Shown here: positions 1 to 5,686 of the stretch, piece by piece
How positions within the stretch are numbered: the stretch's first letter is position 1
Layout: every line of letters starts with the position of its first letter
Source: Desulfobulbaceae bacterium
GTDB taxonomy: Bacteria; Desulfobacterota; Desulfobulbia; Desulfobulbales; Desulfocapsaceae
Assembly: GCA_030632405.1 (NCBI GenBank)
Contig: DAOVUU010000100.1
Location: forward strand, 1 to 7,932
Length of the DNA stretch: 7,932 nucleotides
Direction: 5' to 3'
Program-made: the position numbers and the translations under genes
Notes under the pieces: model-generated
What the model was told of the DNA's origin: nothing
The model's database searches: none
Seen by the model: only the letters and a program-made list of their open reading frames with translations

Positions 1-67
1 ATAATTCTTCTTTGATGTTTTCGATTAAATGAACAGTGCTTTTATGTTGAAGAATTTGTGATTTCAT
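1..67 (-). CDS. 5' end of an unidentified gene, cut by the left window edge
   Basis: An ATG on the minus strand at 67-65 opens a frame that stays open to the window edge (22 codons). It is preceded by AAGGAGG at 6 bases' spacing, a near-ideal ribosome binding site, and this is the main reason to accept the start. The visible protein begins MKSQILQHKSTVHLIENIKE. It is polar, with no signal peptide or membrane segment in the visible part. I do not recognise the family from so few residues. The gene is divergent from ggt, and the roughly 260 bases between them hold the inverted repeat described separately. Confidence 0.6.
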   Translation of the reverse strand, partial: MKSQILQHKSTVHLIENIKEEL

Positions 68-115
68 AAACTACCTCCTTTTAAGTTTGTTTATGAAACT
101 ATGAAGGAGATGATT

Positions 116-184
116 TATAATGGGAAGTGAATATGAACTGAAAGCTGTAATATGTTAGGGCTTATCCATCAACTTCCCATTATA
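116..184. repeat. 69-bp element bounded by perfect 13-bp inverted repeats
   Basis: The arms TATAATGGGAAGT (116-128) and ACTTCCCATTATA (172-184) are exact reverse complements, separated by 43 bases. Each arm carries a TATAAT hexamer at its outer edge. If the outermost TA on each side is read as a target duplication, the element would have 11-bp terminal repeats, as in small non-autonomous elements with TA target sites. This is inference from one copy. It could equally be a long-loop hairpin or a pair of regulator sites. There is no T tract beside it, so an intrinsic terminator is unlikely. Confidence 0.45.
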
Positions 185-208
185 GTAAAAATTTTGAGGA
201 CGTTGCAA

Positions 209-277
209 ATGATTTCCCGGAAGAATGTTAGATCTCAGGTGAAGGTCGCAGGTAACAGATGGATGAGCAGAGCATAA
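209..277 (+). CDS. possible 22-codon leader ORF upstream of ggt
   Basis: ATG at 209 follows GAGGA (196-200) at 8 bases' spacing and opens a 22-codon frame ending in TAA at 275-277, 49 bases before ggt. The product, beginning MISRKNVRSQVKV, is short and basic. Its start faintly resembles the N-terminal ISARN stretch of molybdate-binding (Mop/TOBE) domains, but it is far too short to be one. It may be a leader peptide, a gene remnant or chance. A candidate ggt promoter overlaps its stop codon, so it may not be on the ggt transcript. Confidence 0.2.
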   Translation: MISRKNVRSQVKVAGNRWMSRA

Positions 278-303
278 ACAAATCAATATGTTCTTTTTAT
301 AAC
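275..303 (+). promoter_or_regulatory. candidate sigma70-type promoter for ggt
   Basis: TAAACA (275-280, 4 of 6 match to TTGACA) and TATAAC (298-303, 5 of 6 match to TATAAT) are separated by 17 bases. Transcription would start near 310, leaving a very short leader before the ggt start at 327. This is a consensus match only, and the -35 box is weak. Confidence 0.3.
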
Positions 304-326
304 TCAAGCCCAGTCGGGGGTGATAT

Positions 327-2063
327 ATGCAGAAAATATTTTTTCAGTTGAGTTGGAGGCGAGTTGCAGCAATGGTGGGTGGCACAATGATACTGTTATC
401 CCAGGCCGGATATTCGACATCGATCCCTGCAGGCCAGCGGATGCATCCTGTACAGGGCAAGGAGGGTATGGTTGTCACCAGCCATTTTCTTGCCACCCAG
501 TCCGCCCGGGATGTATTGAAAAGTGGAGGGAACGCCATCGATGCGGCTGTGACCGCAGCGTTTTCACTTGCAGTTACCCAACCCCGGTCGGGCAATATCG
601 GTGGTGGCGGCTTTATGCTGATCTCATCGGAGCAAAAGGATGAAGTTGTGGCCATCGATTATCGGGAAAAGGCACCAGGTAGAGCAAGTGCCGATATGTT
701 TCTTGATAAGGATGGCAATGTTGACAGAGAAATTGCGCGATTTTCCCACCTGGCGGCAGGTGTTCCAGGGACTGTAGCTGGTCTTGCTATGGCTCTTGAA
801 CAATACGGCACCATCAGTCTCAAAGAGGCAATGACCCCCGCGATTAAGATAGCTGCTGAGGGTTTTATCGTTACTCCACGATTTAGTGATGGTCTTAAAA
901 ATAAGGAAAAAAAGCTTAAAAAATGGAATTCTTCGAGAAAAATTTTCTATAAGAAGGATGGCAGCTACTACGAACCGGGTGATCTTTTCGTCCAGAAAGA
1001 TCTGGCCGCAACTTTGAATCGCATTTCCCAAAACGGTATCAAAGAATTTTATGAAGGAAAAACTGCCGAACTGCTGGTTGCTGAAATGGCAAAATATGGC
1101 GGCCTCATCAGTATGGATGATATGAAAAAGTATTCTCCGGTGTTCAGGGCGCCAGTACACGGCAAATACCGTGGATATGACATCTACTCCATGTCTCCGC
1201 CAAGTTCGGGCGGGGTTCATGTGATCCAGATTTTAAATATTCTTGAAGGGTATCCCATCTCAGAATATGGCCATAATTCAGCCAAGACCATCCATTTATT
1301 GGCAGAGGCAATGAAAAGGGCCTATGCTGATCGGTCATTATATCTGGGTGATGAGGATTTTATCAAAGTTCCATCGAAAGGATTGACTTCAAAAAAATAT
1401 GCAGCCTTTCTCCGTGAGGGGATCAATTCTGAACAAGTGACGTCGAGCATCACTATTTCCCCTGGCAAACCATTGCCTTATGAGAGCGAGGAAACGACGC
1501 ATTTTTCTATCGTCGATAAGTTTGGCAATGGTGTCTCCAACACCTATACCATCAACTTCAGTTACGGCTCTGGCATCGTTGTCGAGGGAGCTGGATTCCT
1601 GCTAAACAACGAGATGGATGATTTCTCTGCAAAGCCAGGCATTCCCAATGCTTACGGCTTGATTGGTGGTAAAGCAAACAGCATAGAGCCAAACAAACGG
1701 ATGCTCAGCTCCATGTCACCGACTATCGTCAAACAGGATGGTAAAAACTTTCTGGTAACCGGCAGCCCGGGAGGATCCCGCATTATAACAACTACACTGC
1801 AGGTGATCATGAATGTTATAGACCACGGTCTGAATATGCAGAGTGCAGTTGCGGCTCCCCGTATCCACCATCAATGGCTGCCTGATCAACTGCGAATTGA
1901 GGAAGGTCTCAGTCAAGATACTGTCAAAGGGCTGCAAAATATGGGTCACAAGGTGAAACAGAAATCGTCCATGGGTGCCATCCAGTCCATCATGATCAGG
2001 GACGGCATGATGTATGGCGGCGCCGATCCGCGTAGATCGACGGCACTCGCAGCCGGGCTCTGA
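327..2063 (+). CDS. ggt: gamma-glutamyltransferase (glutathione hydrolase), periplasmic
   Basis: This N-terminal nucleophile hydrolase cleaves the gamma-glutamyl bond of glutathione and related compounds, releasing glutamate or transferring the glutamyl group to an acceptor. The 578-residue length matches the family. Residues 1 to about 27 form a signal peptide (basic start, hydrophobic core, SQA at the likely cleavage site), so the enzyme is probably periplasmic. Self-cleavage is expected before T390 of the TTHFS motif, giving a large subunit (about 28-389) and a small subunit (390-578). T408 in TYTIN would activate the nucleophile. R113 (DYREKAP) would bind the glutamate carboxylate. The lid-loop region has Y443 (NAYG), and SS at 461-462 and GG at 482-483 form the oxyanion and substrate pocket. 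These positions run one below the E. coli numbering throughout, showing close colinearity. The start has only a weak G-rich ribosome site (GGGGG at 316-320). The RR at 11-12 does not form a convincing Tat motif. Confidence 0.97.
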   Translation: MQKIFFQLSWRRVAAMVGGTMILLSQAGYSTSIPAGQRMHPVQGKEGMVVTSHFLATQSARDVLKSGGNAIDAAVTAAFSLAVTQPRSGNIGGGGFMLISSEQKDEVVAIDYREKAPGRASADMFLDKDGNVDREIARFSHLAAGVPGTVAGLAMALEQYGTISLKEAMTPAIKIAAEGFIVTPRFSDGLKNKEKKLKKWNSSRKIFYKKDGSYYEPGDLFVQKDLAATLNRISQNGIKEFYEGKTAELLVAEMAKYGGLISMDDMKKYSPVFRAPVHGKYRGYDIYSMSPPSSGGVHVIQILNILEGYPISEYGHNSAKTIHLLAEAMKRAYADRSLYLGDEDFIKVPSKGLTSKKYAAFLREGINSEQVTSSITISPGKPLPYESEETTHFSIVDKFGNGVSNTYTINFSYGSGIVVEGAGFLLNNEMDDFSAKPGIPNAYGLIGGKANSIEPNKRMLSSMSPTIVKQDGKNFLVTGSPGGSRIITTTLQVIMNVIDHGLNMQSAVAAPRIHHQWLPDQLRIEEGLSQDTVKGLQNMGHKVKQKSSMGAIQSIMIRDGMMYGGADPRRSTALAAGL

Positions 2064-2153
2064 GACAACATTGAGATACGGTTCGGGAGACCTCCCTGAT
2101 CATTTTCCTTATATACTTTCTTACGATAGCCGTCCCGAGGGGAGGCTAAAAGG

Positions 2154-2456
2154 ATGACGGTTAGACTGTCAGAGGCAATGAAATTGGTAAACTATCAAAA
2201 CTTTGGACAGCTGAATTGAAATACCCGTATGTCAAAAGGTCTCGGTGCCGGAACTGGAGGCGGTTCCCTTGATGATTTGTTCCGGATATTGATCTGACTA
2301 TACAGGGATGCTTTTACCTATTCACCTCCGGTATTTGCCGACCTGAACGGGTATAGGATAGCAGAGGTTATTCTGTGTTCAGATCAGGAACCTGCGGGTG
2401 AATATGTCAACAGAGGAAACTGTCTTTGGGCTTTGAATAAATGTACAAACTACTAA
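2154..2456 (+). pseudogene. plus-strand frame with strong RBS and two in-frame TGA codons
   Basis: The interval 2064-2452 between ggt and the next gene has no clear intact gene. GGAGG (2141-2145, inside GAGGGGAGG) stands 8 bases before ATG 2154, which opens a 21-codon frame to TGA at 2217-2219. The same frame continues through a glycine-rich stretch (ATG at 2229, beginning MSKGLGAGTGGGS) to a second TGA at 2295-2297. It then runs 52 codons to TAA at 2454-2456, with three cysteines in the last part. I do not recognise the product. It could be a decayed gene, separate small ORFs, or chance. Three stops in 101 codons is close to random expectation. Because a selenoprotein lies nearby and both internal stops are TGA, selenocysteine readthrough was considered. 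No convincing SECIS hairpin is visible after either TGA. Confidence 0.2.
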
Positions 2457-2710
2457 AGTTCGGTCTCGAGTAACTCGTGTCTTGTGCAGGTGTAGATTGT
2501 TGTCGTACCGTTTAATGTCATCCTGTATGACCTGTCGGTACCGCCATTTCTCTTTGCCTCACCACCAGCATCTTTTACCGCTTTGGCGATTGCTTTAAGG
2601 TGTCGGACGCAGCCGGACTGGTCAAAAGGAAAAGACTTACGATATGTGTTGGCTTGTGCAATAGTCGCCATAATGACCATTACCACGACGACTAATATTT
2701 TCGTCTTCAT
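2453..2710 (-). CDS. small exported protein of unknown function, 85 residues
   Basis: I do not recognise this protein. Residues 1-20 form a clear signal peptide: K at 2 and 4, a valine/methionine-rich core, and AQA at the likely cleavage site before N21. The mature protein is therefore about 65 residues, basic and probably periplasmic. It has exactly two cysteines, C34 and C75, which could form a disulfide. The segment around 35-60 (CVRHLKAIAKAVKDAGGEAK) looks like an amphipathic helix. The rest, RSYRMTLNGTTTIYTCTRHE, looks like beta strands. The start is supported by GGAGG at 9 bases' spacing. The gene lies 170 bases downstream of the cytochrome P460 gene on the same strand and may share its transcript. 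Its TAG stop overlaps the end of the convergent plus-strand frame. Confidence 0.75.
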   Translation of the reverse strand: MKTKILVVVVMVIMATIAQANTYRKSFPFDQSGCVRHLKAIAKAVKDAGGEAKRNGGTDRSYRMTLNGTTTIYTCTRHELLETEL

Positions 2711-2791
2711 GCAACTCTACCTCCCTGCTTTTTACCTTCTTGACGTTTAAAATTCACAAATGAATATCATGTCCAAATATCATTGAAGTGA

Positions 2792-2805
2792 AGATGGATC
2801 CATCT
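2792..2805. repeat. perfect 14-bp palindrome AGATGGATCCATCT
   Basis: A perfect palindrome lies in the 170-base gap between the P460-type cytochrome gene and the small exported protein gene, 82 bases upstream of the latter's start. Nearby, AATATCAT occurs twice (2763-2770 and 2776-2783). The palindrome could be a dimeric regulator site or a tight hairpin. Nothing else identifies a function. Confidence 0.3.
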
Positions 2806-2880
2806 CCTGATCCGGCAAGTCCATGCTGAAATTTTTCATACCACCGGGGAGACTGCTAGAGGATTTCCAGGTCAATGTCG

Positions 2881-3354
2881 TCATTTGAATTCATGAACAA
2901 AGATATAATCATTATCCTCTACCGAATTATGACAGCCGATACATCCCTTAACCTTTCCTGAGTCAGCTACCTTGCCTTTTGGACTGTACTTGGCCCAGAA
3001 CCAATCACCTTTTTCGGGGTTGAATCCCTCAACCTTGTACATAACGGTCAGAGCTTTTAATTTATTGTCATTGCCGATATTTTCCTTGACCACAATGGTG
3101 CCAAATTCAGCAGCAGTTTTTCCTGAAGCTGTACCTGTGTTGCTGACAAACACCTTGTGCTGGGGAGCATGGGGTGCATTCCCCTTTTGAAGTCCCTGGT
3201 GGTCTTTCCAAAACTCCCAGTTTGTGTATGGAGACTCTTTAGCAATGTATTGCCATAGAGCTTTACCGTCCGGGGCGGGCATCTCAGCAAAGACTGTTGA
3301 GGCGATGAAAGTGAGACAAAGGCTGTATAAAACGGCATATCCTGCGTTCTTCAT
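2881..3354 (-). CDS. cytochrome P460-family c-type cytochrome, exported
   Basis: This is a small monohaem cytochrome of the P460 family, whose characterised members bind or oxidise hydroxylamine or nitric oxide. Residues 1-23 form a signal peptide cleaved near VFA/E. The 157-residue length is typical. The single haem attachment motif C138-I-G-C141-H142 sits near the C terminus, as usual for this family. Upstream are family-like segments: W34 and Y36, NWEFW (45-49), PH at 61-62, TIVVKEN (86-92), and LTVMYKVEGFNPEKGDWFWAKY (102-123), followed by DYIFVHEF at the end. In ammonia-oxidiser P460 a lysine is cross-linked to the haem. Which lysine, if any, does that here cannot be told; K90 is one candidate. 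AGGAGA precedes the ATG by 4 bases. The gene begins 24 bases after the terminator-like hairpin downstream of the selenoprotein gene, so expression may depend on readthrough. The physiological substrate is unknown. Confidence 0.9.
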   Translation of the reverse strand: MKNAGYAVLYSLCLTFIASTVFAEMPAPDGKALWQYIAKESPYTNWEFWKDHQGLQKGNAPHAPQHKVFVSNTGTASGKTAAEFGTIVVKENIGNDNKLKALTVMYKVEGFNPEKGDWFWAKYSPKGKVADSGKVKGCIGCHNSVEDNDYIFVHEFK

Positions 3355-3377
3355 AATTTCTCCTGTTATGGTTAATT

Positions 3378-3413
3378 AAAAAATTCAAGCAACTGTTTAA
3401 CACAAATTGCTTG
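3378..3413 (-). terminator. rho-independent terminator or attenuator between the selenoprotein and P460 genes
   Basis: Read on the minus strand, CAAGCAA (3413-3407) and TTGCTTG (3392-3386) form a perfect 7-bp stem around a 14-base loop, in which TGT/ACA can add inner pairs. The stem is followed by AA and then six T (3383-3378). This is the standard layout of an intrinsic terminator. It ends the selenoprotein transcript about 120 bases after the stop codon. It also sits only 24 bases before the P460 start codon, so it may act as an attenuator. The stem is rather A+T-rich and the loop long, so termination may be partial. Confidence 0.65.
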
Positions 3414-3528
3414 CCCGTTTGTGAAAAGAAAAATATACTCCGGGCGAGAACCGAAGGCCACTCTCAGAGTAATTTTTAGACCAAGTATAACCGCGTATAA
3501 TGATAATAGAATTGTTGTTCCATCCTGA

Positions 3529-4176
3529 TCATTTAAGGGATTCCAGTGCGGATATGATATCTTCCGGATCCAGTCTCCTGGTGTGATCTGCATTAACATG
3601 GGCAACACTGACTATGCCGTCGATATCGATGAGATATGTTGCAGGTATTGGCAATTCAAAACTGTCATCACCGTTCGCCTCAGGAATATTTACACCGAAA
3701 TCCTCATATACAGGCCGGATTGTGTCTGACAGGGAATACGCCAGACCAAACTGGTGGGAAATTTTATTGCCTCCATCAATCGTCATTTTGAATGTGAGCG
3801 CAAGTTTTTCTTTCAGAGCAATAGCATTCTCCATGAGTAGAGGAGAGATCGCAATAAGTTGACCTCTATGCTTACGAAAATCCGCCAGTGAGCGCTGCAT
3901 GGCCTGCAGCTCCAGGTTGCAATAGGGTCACCAGTCACCTCGAAAGAATTTGAGAATGACAGGGCCGGCCTGGAGTGCATCATAGAGTTCTACCGTGCTG
4001 TTGTTGGTATCTTTGAGGATTATTGGTGGTGCCTTTTCACCAACCTGGAGAGAACTCTGCTCAATTCCACTATCGCGTAACTGCTGTGTTGCTGTCCCTA
4101 TCAGTTCGATAGCCTCCTGAGGAGCGCTGGCGAGAAACTGCTCACGTTGTTTGTTGAGTTCATCCGTTAAACGCAT
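3529..4176 (-). CDS. peroxiredoxin-like (AhpC/TSA) selenoprotein with U-x-x-C active site
   Basis: This is a thioredoxin-fold protein of the peroxiredoxin-like AhpC/TSA family, probably a cytosolic thiol- or selenol-dependent peroxidase or oxidoreductase. It is 215 residues long if the TGA at 3930-3928 is read as selenocysteine. Residues 1-45 form a helical N-terminal extension. The fold then begins at VGEKAPPIILKD (45-56), followed by GPVILKFFRGDW (71-82), U83-P-Y-C86, NLELQAMQ, and the family's C-terminal block with FELPIPATYLIDIDGIV. Relatives have W-C-P-Y-C here, so TGA replaces exactly the first, peroxidatic-position cysteine. Frame is unbroken: nine codons join the TGA to the Met at 3900 that would otherwise be taken as a second start. 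A SECIS-like hairpin follows the TGA. AAGGAGG lies 5-6 bases before ATG 4176, and a 10-bp palindrome (4199-4208) lies upstream. A nonsense mutation is the alternative, but its position and the intact remainder argue strongly against it. Confidence 0.92.
3895..3922 (-). promoter_or_regulatory. SECIS-like hairpin directing selenocysteine at the in-frame TGA
   Basis: In the mRNA, CCUG (3916-3913) pairs with CAGG (3906-3903) around the six-base loop GAGCUG. Below a small 1x3 internal loop, UUGCA (3922-3918) pairs with UGCAG (3899-3895), including one U-G pair. The loop begins 15 bases after the UGA and its first base is G. Bacterial SECIS elements lie within the coding region just after the UGA, with a short apical loop that has G in its first two bases, so this hairpin fits. 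The folding was done by hand, and energy was not computed. Confidence 0.65.
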
Positions 4177-4198
4177 TATAACCTCCTTCCCTTGTTAT

Positions 4199-4208
4199 GG
4201 AATATTCC
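4199..4208. repeat. perfect 10-bp palindrome GGAATATTCC upstream of the selenoprotein gene
   Basis: This palindrome lies 23-32 bases upstream of the selenoprotein start codon, between the ribosome binding site and an A-rich stretch that may hold the promoter (TTGTCT and GAAAAT, 17 bases apart on the minus strand, each only 4 of 6). It could be an operator. Short palindromes also arise by chance in A+T-rich DNA. Confidence 0.2.
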
Positions 4209-4288
4209 GATGAGTTCTTCTGAATTTTCCGTTTTTTTTAAGTTTTAGACAAGAGAAGGTTTGGGTACGGATACACGTTTAATTCGTG

Positions 4289-5680
4289 TTAAAGCACTGC
4301 TGATTTAATAATCATTAGTTTTTCCTTACTCATCTCTTCCATTGAATTTAAAATACCTCCCTGCCCAAGCCCTGATTTTTTAGCTCCCCCAAACGGCATC
4401 CAGTCGACTCTAAATGCGGTATGATCATTTACAAGAACAGTGGTACCATTTAATCTTTTAACAGCTCTTAATGCAGCGTCGATATTTTTAGTAAAGACAG
4501 ATGCCTGGAAAGATACTTCCAGGGAATTTGCTCTGTCAAATGCCTTCTCAATATTACTGTACGAATAGATGCAGACCACAGGCCCAAAAACTTCTTTTGT
4601 CGAGACTAATGCATCGTCTGCGGGATTCAGGATAACAGTTGGTTCATAACACGAAGTTGAAATTCTTTTGCCACCGGTTAAAACTTTTCCTCCTTTCTGC
4701 CGTGCTTCATTTACCCACTGCTCAACTCTATCCACTTCGTTGCTGTTAATTAAAGGCCCAACCTCAGTGGCAGGATCCAGCTGATCACCAACAACTAACC
4801 TGGAAGCGGCATCTGCCAATTTCGAAGCTACAAGTTCACAAATATCTTCATGTACATAAATTCTTTGGACCGACACACAAACTTGACCGGCATGATAAAA
4901 ACCACCCTTTATTAAAGAAGGAATCAGCTCGTCTAAATCAGCATCCTTTTCAACAATAACTGGTGCAACACCGCCATGTTCCAGAGCTACCCTGGTACCA
5001 TGTGCAACTTTAGAATTTAAATACCAGCCAACGGCCCCGGAACCAATAAATGTCAGGAAATTTACCTTTGGCGAAGTCGCTAACAACTCACCTGCTTGAC
5101 GATCACAAACAACAGCTTGCGTCCATCCCTCAGGTAAACCGGCTTCTTTTAGAATTTCAATCAACCTGACAGCCGACAGAGGGGTTTGTGTTGCAGGCTT
5201 GATAATAACGGGACAGCCAACAGCAATTGCAGGAATAACCTGGTGAACTGCCAGATTTAATGGATGATTGAATGCTGAAATTGCAGCAACTACACCAATA
5301 GGTTCTTTGAACGTATAACCAATTCTATTGACACTTGAAGCTGTATGGCCCATGGCAATTTCCCTGCCAGCATGTGCACTTATTTGTTCAATTGCCAATT
5401 TCACGCCATTGATAGCTCTATGAACTTCAACTTGAGAATCAACGTAGGGTTTACCACCTTCACTTGCGCAAAGAATTGTAAGTTCTTCGACCTGTGAACT
5501 CATGATTTTGACAACTTTTTCCAGTATCTTAACCCTTTCATATTTAGGTAAAGAATTGTTCTGATCTAAAAAGGTTGTCTGTGCTAAATCGATACCATTT
5601 TGAACATCCGTAATTGAAGAAAATTTCACTTCTCCGACAACTTTACCATCAAATGGCGATTTTACTTCAATAGTGTTCAT
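4289..5680 (-). CDS. NAD(P)-dependent aldehyde dehydrogenase, lactaldehyde dehydrogenase-like group
   Basis: This enzyme oxidises an aldehyde to the corresponding acid with NAD(P). At 463 residues it is full length and cytosolic. Catalytic features are all visible: oxyanion N138 in FNHPLN, K161 in IIKPA for cofactor binding, FIGSGAVG (211-218) as the nucleotide-binding turn, general base E234 in LEHGG, nucleophile C268 in AGQVCVS, EVFGP (363-367), and PFGGAKKSGLG near the C terminus. By memory, the FNxPLN, GQVCxSV, PFGGxKKSGLG and MEEMS segments resemble the archaeal lactaldehyde dehydrogenase / ALDH21 group more than the betaine or succinate-semialdehyde enzymes. The substrate itself cannot be read from sequence. 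It follows the ThDP enzyme gene by 6 bases, which are all A, and has only a weak, distant ribosome site. Translation is therefore probably coupled to the upstream gene, which suggests that enzyme makes the aldehyde or acts in the same route. A 5-bp hairpin (4273-4289) overlaps the stop codon but lacks a T tract. Confidence 0.93.
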   Translation of the reverse strand: MNTIEVKSPFDGKVVGEVKFSSITDVQNGIDLAQTTFLDQNNSLPKYERVKILEKVVKIMSSQVEELTILCASEGGKPYVDSQVEVHRAINGVKLAIEQISAHAGREIAMGHTASSVNRIGYTFKEPIGVVAAISAFNHPLNLAVHQVIPAIAVGCPVIIKPATQTPLSAVRLIEILKEAGLPEGWTQAVVCDRQAGELLATSPKVNFLTFIGSGAVGWYLNSKVAHGTRVALEHGGVAPVIVEKDADLDELIPSLIKGGFYHAGQVCVSVQRIYVHEDICELVASKLADAASRLVVGDQLDPATEVGPLINSNEVDRVEQWVNEARQKGGKVLTGGKRISTSCYEPTVILNPADDALVSTKEVFGPVVCIYSYSNIEKAFDRANSLEVSFQASVFTKNIDAALRAVKRLNGTTVLVNDHTAFRVDWMPFGGAKKSGLGQGGILNSMEEMSKEKLMIIKSAVL

Positions 5681-5686
5681 TTTTTT

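Noticed and set aside
120..158. 12-codon ORF with an AGGAGA site (ATG at 120)
   Set aside because: It starts inside the inverted-repeat arm and is too short to distinguish from chance.
327..2063. Tat export of the gamma-glutamyltransferase, suggested by RR at residues 11-12
   Set aside because: The residues around RR (SWRRVAAM) do not fit the twin-arginine consensus, and known GGTs use the Sec route.
2085..2096. GGGA/TCCC hairpin just after ggt as its terminator
   Set aside because: The stem is only 4 bp and the following sequence is T-rich without a T run. I could not call a terminator for ggt.
3057..3338. Minus-strand 93-codon ORF inside the P460 gene
   Set aside because: It is a shadow of the cytochrome gene in another frame, with no domain support.
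3396..3528. The peroxiredoxin frame stays open for 44 codons past its TGA stop at 3529-3531, raising a second readthrough
   Set aside because: The protein already ends where the family ends (SALESLK), the extra sequence is low-complexity, and it runs into the terminator hairpin.
3372..3608. Minus-strand 78-codon ORF overlapping the end of the selenoprotein gene
   Set aside because: It overlaps the real gene in another frame, has no recognisable domain, and its end lies inside the terminator.
3529..4176. Reading the peroxiredoxin-like locus as a pseudogene broken by a nonsense codon
   Set aside because: The TGA sits exactly at the active-site Cys position, the frame is otherwise intact over 215 codons, and a SECIS-like hairpin follows. 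Random nonsense decay would not be expected to show all three.
4273..4289. ACACG/CGTGT hairpin at the end of the aldehyde dehydrogenase gene as a terminator
   Set aside because: The stem is 5 bp, overlaps the stop codon, and has no T tract downstream on the minus strand.
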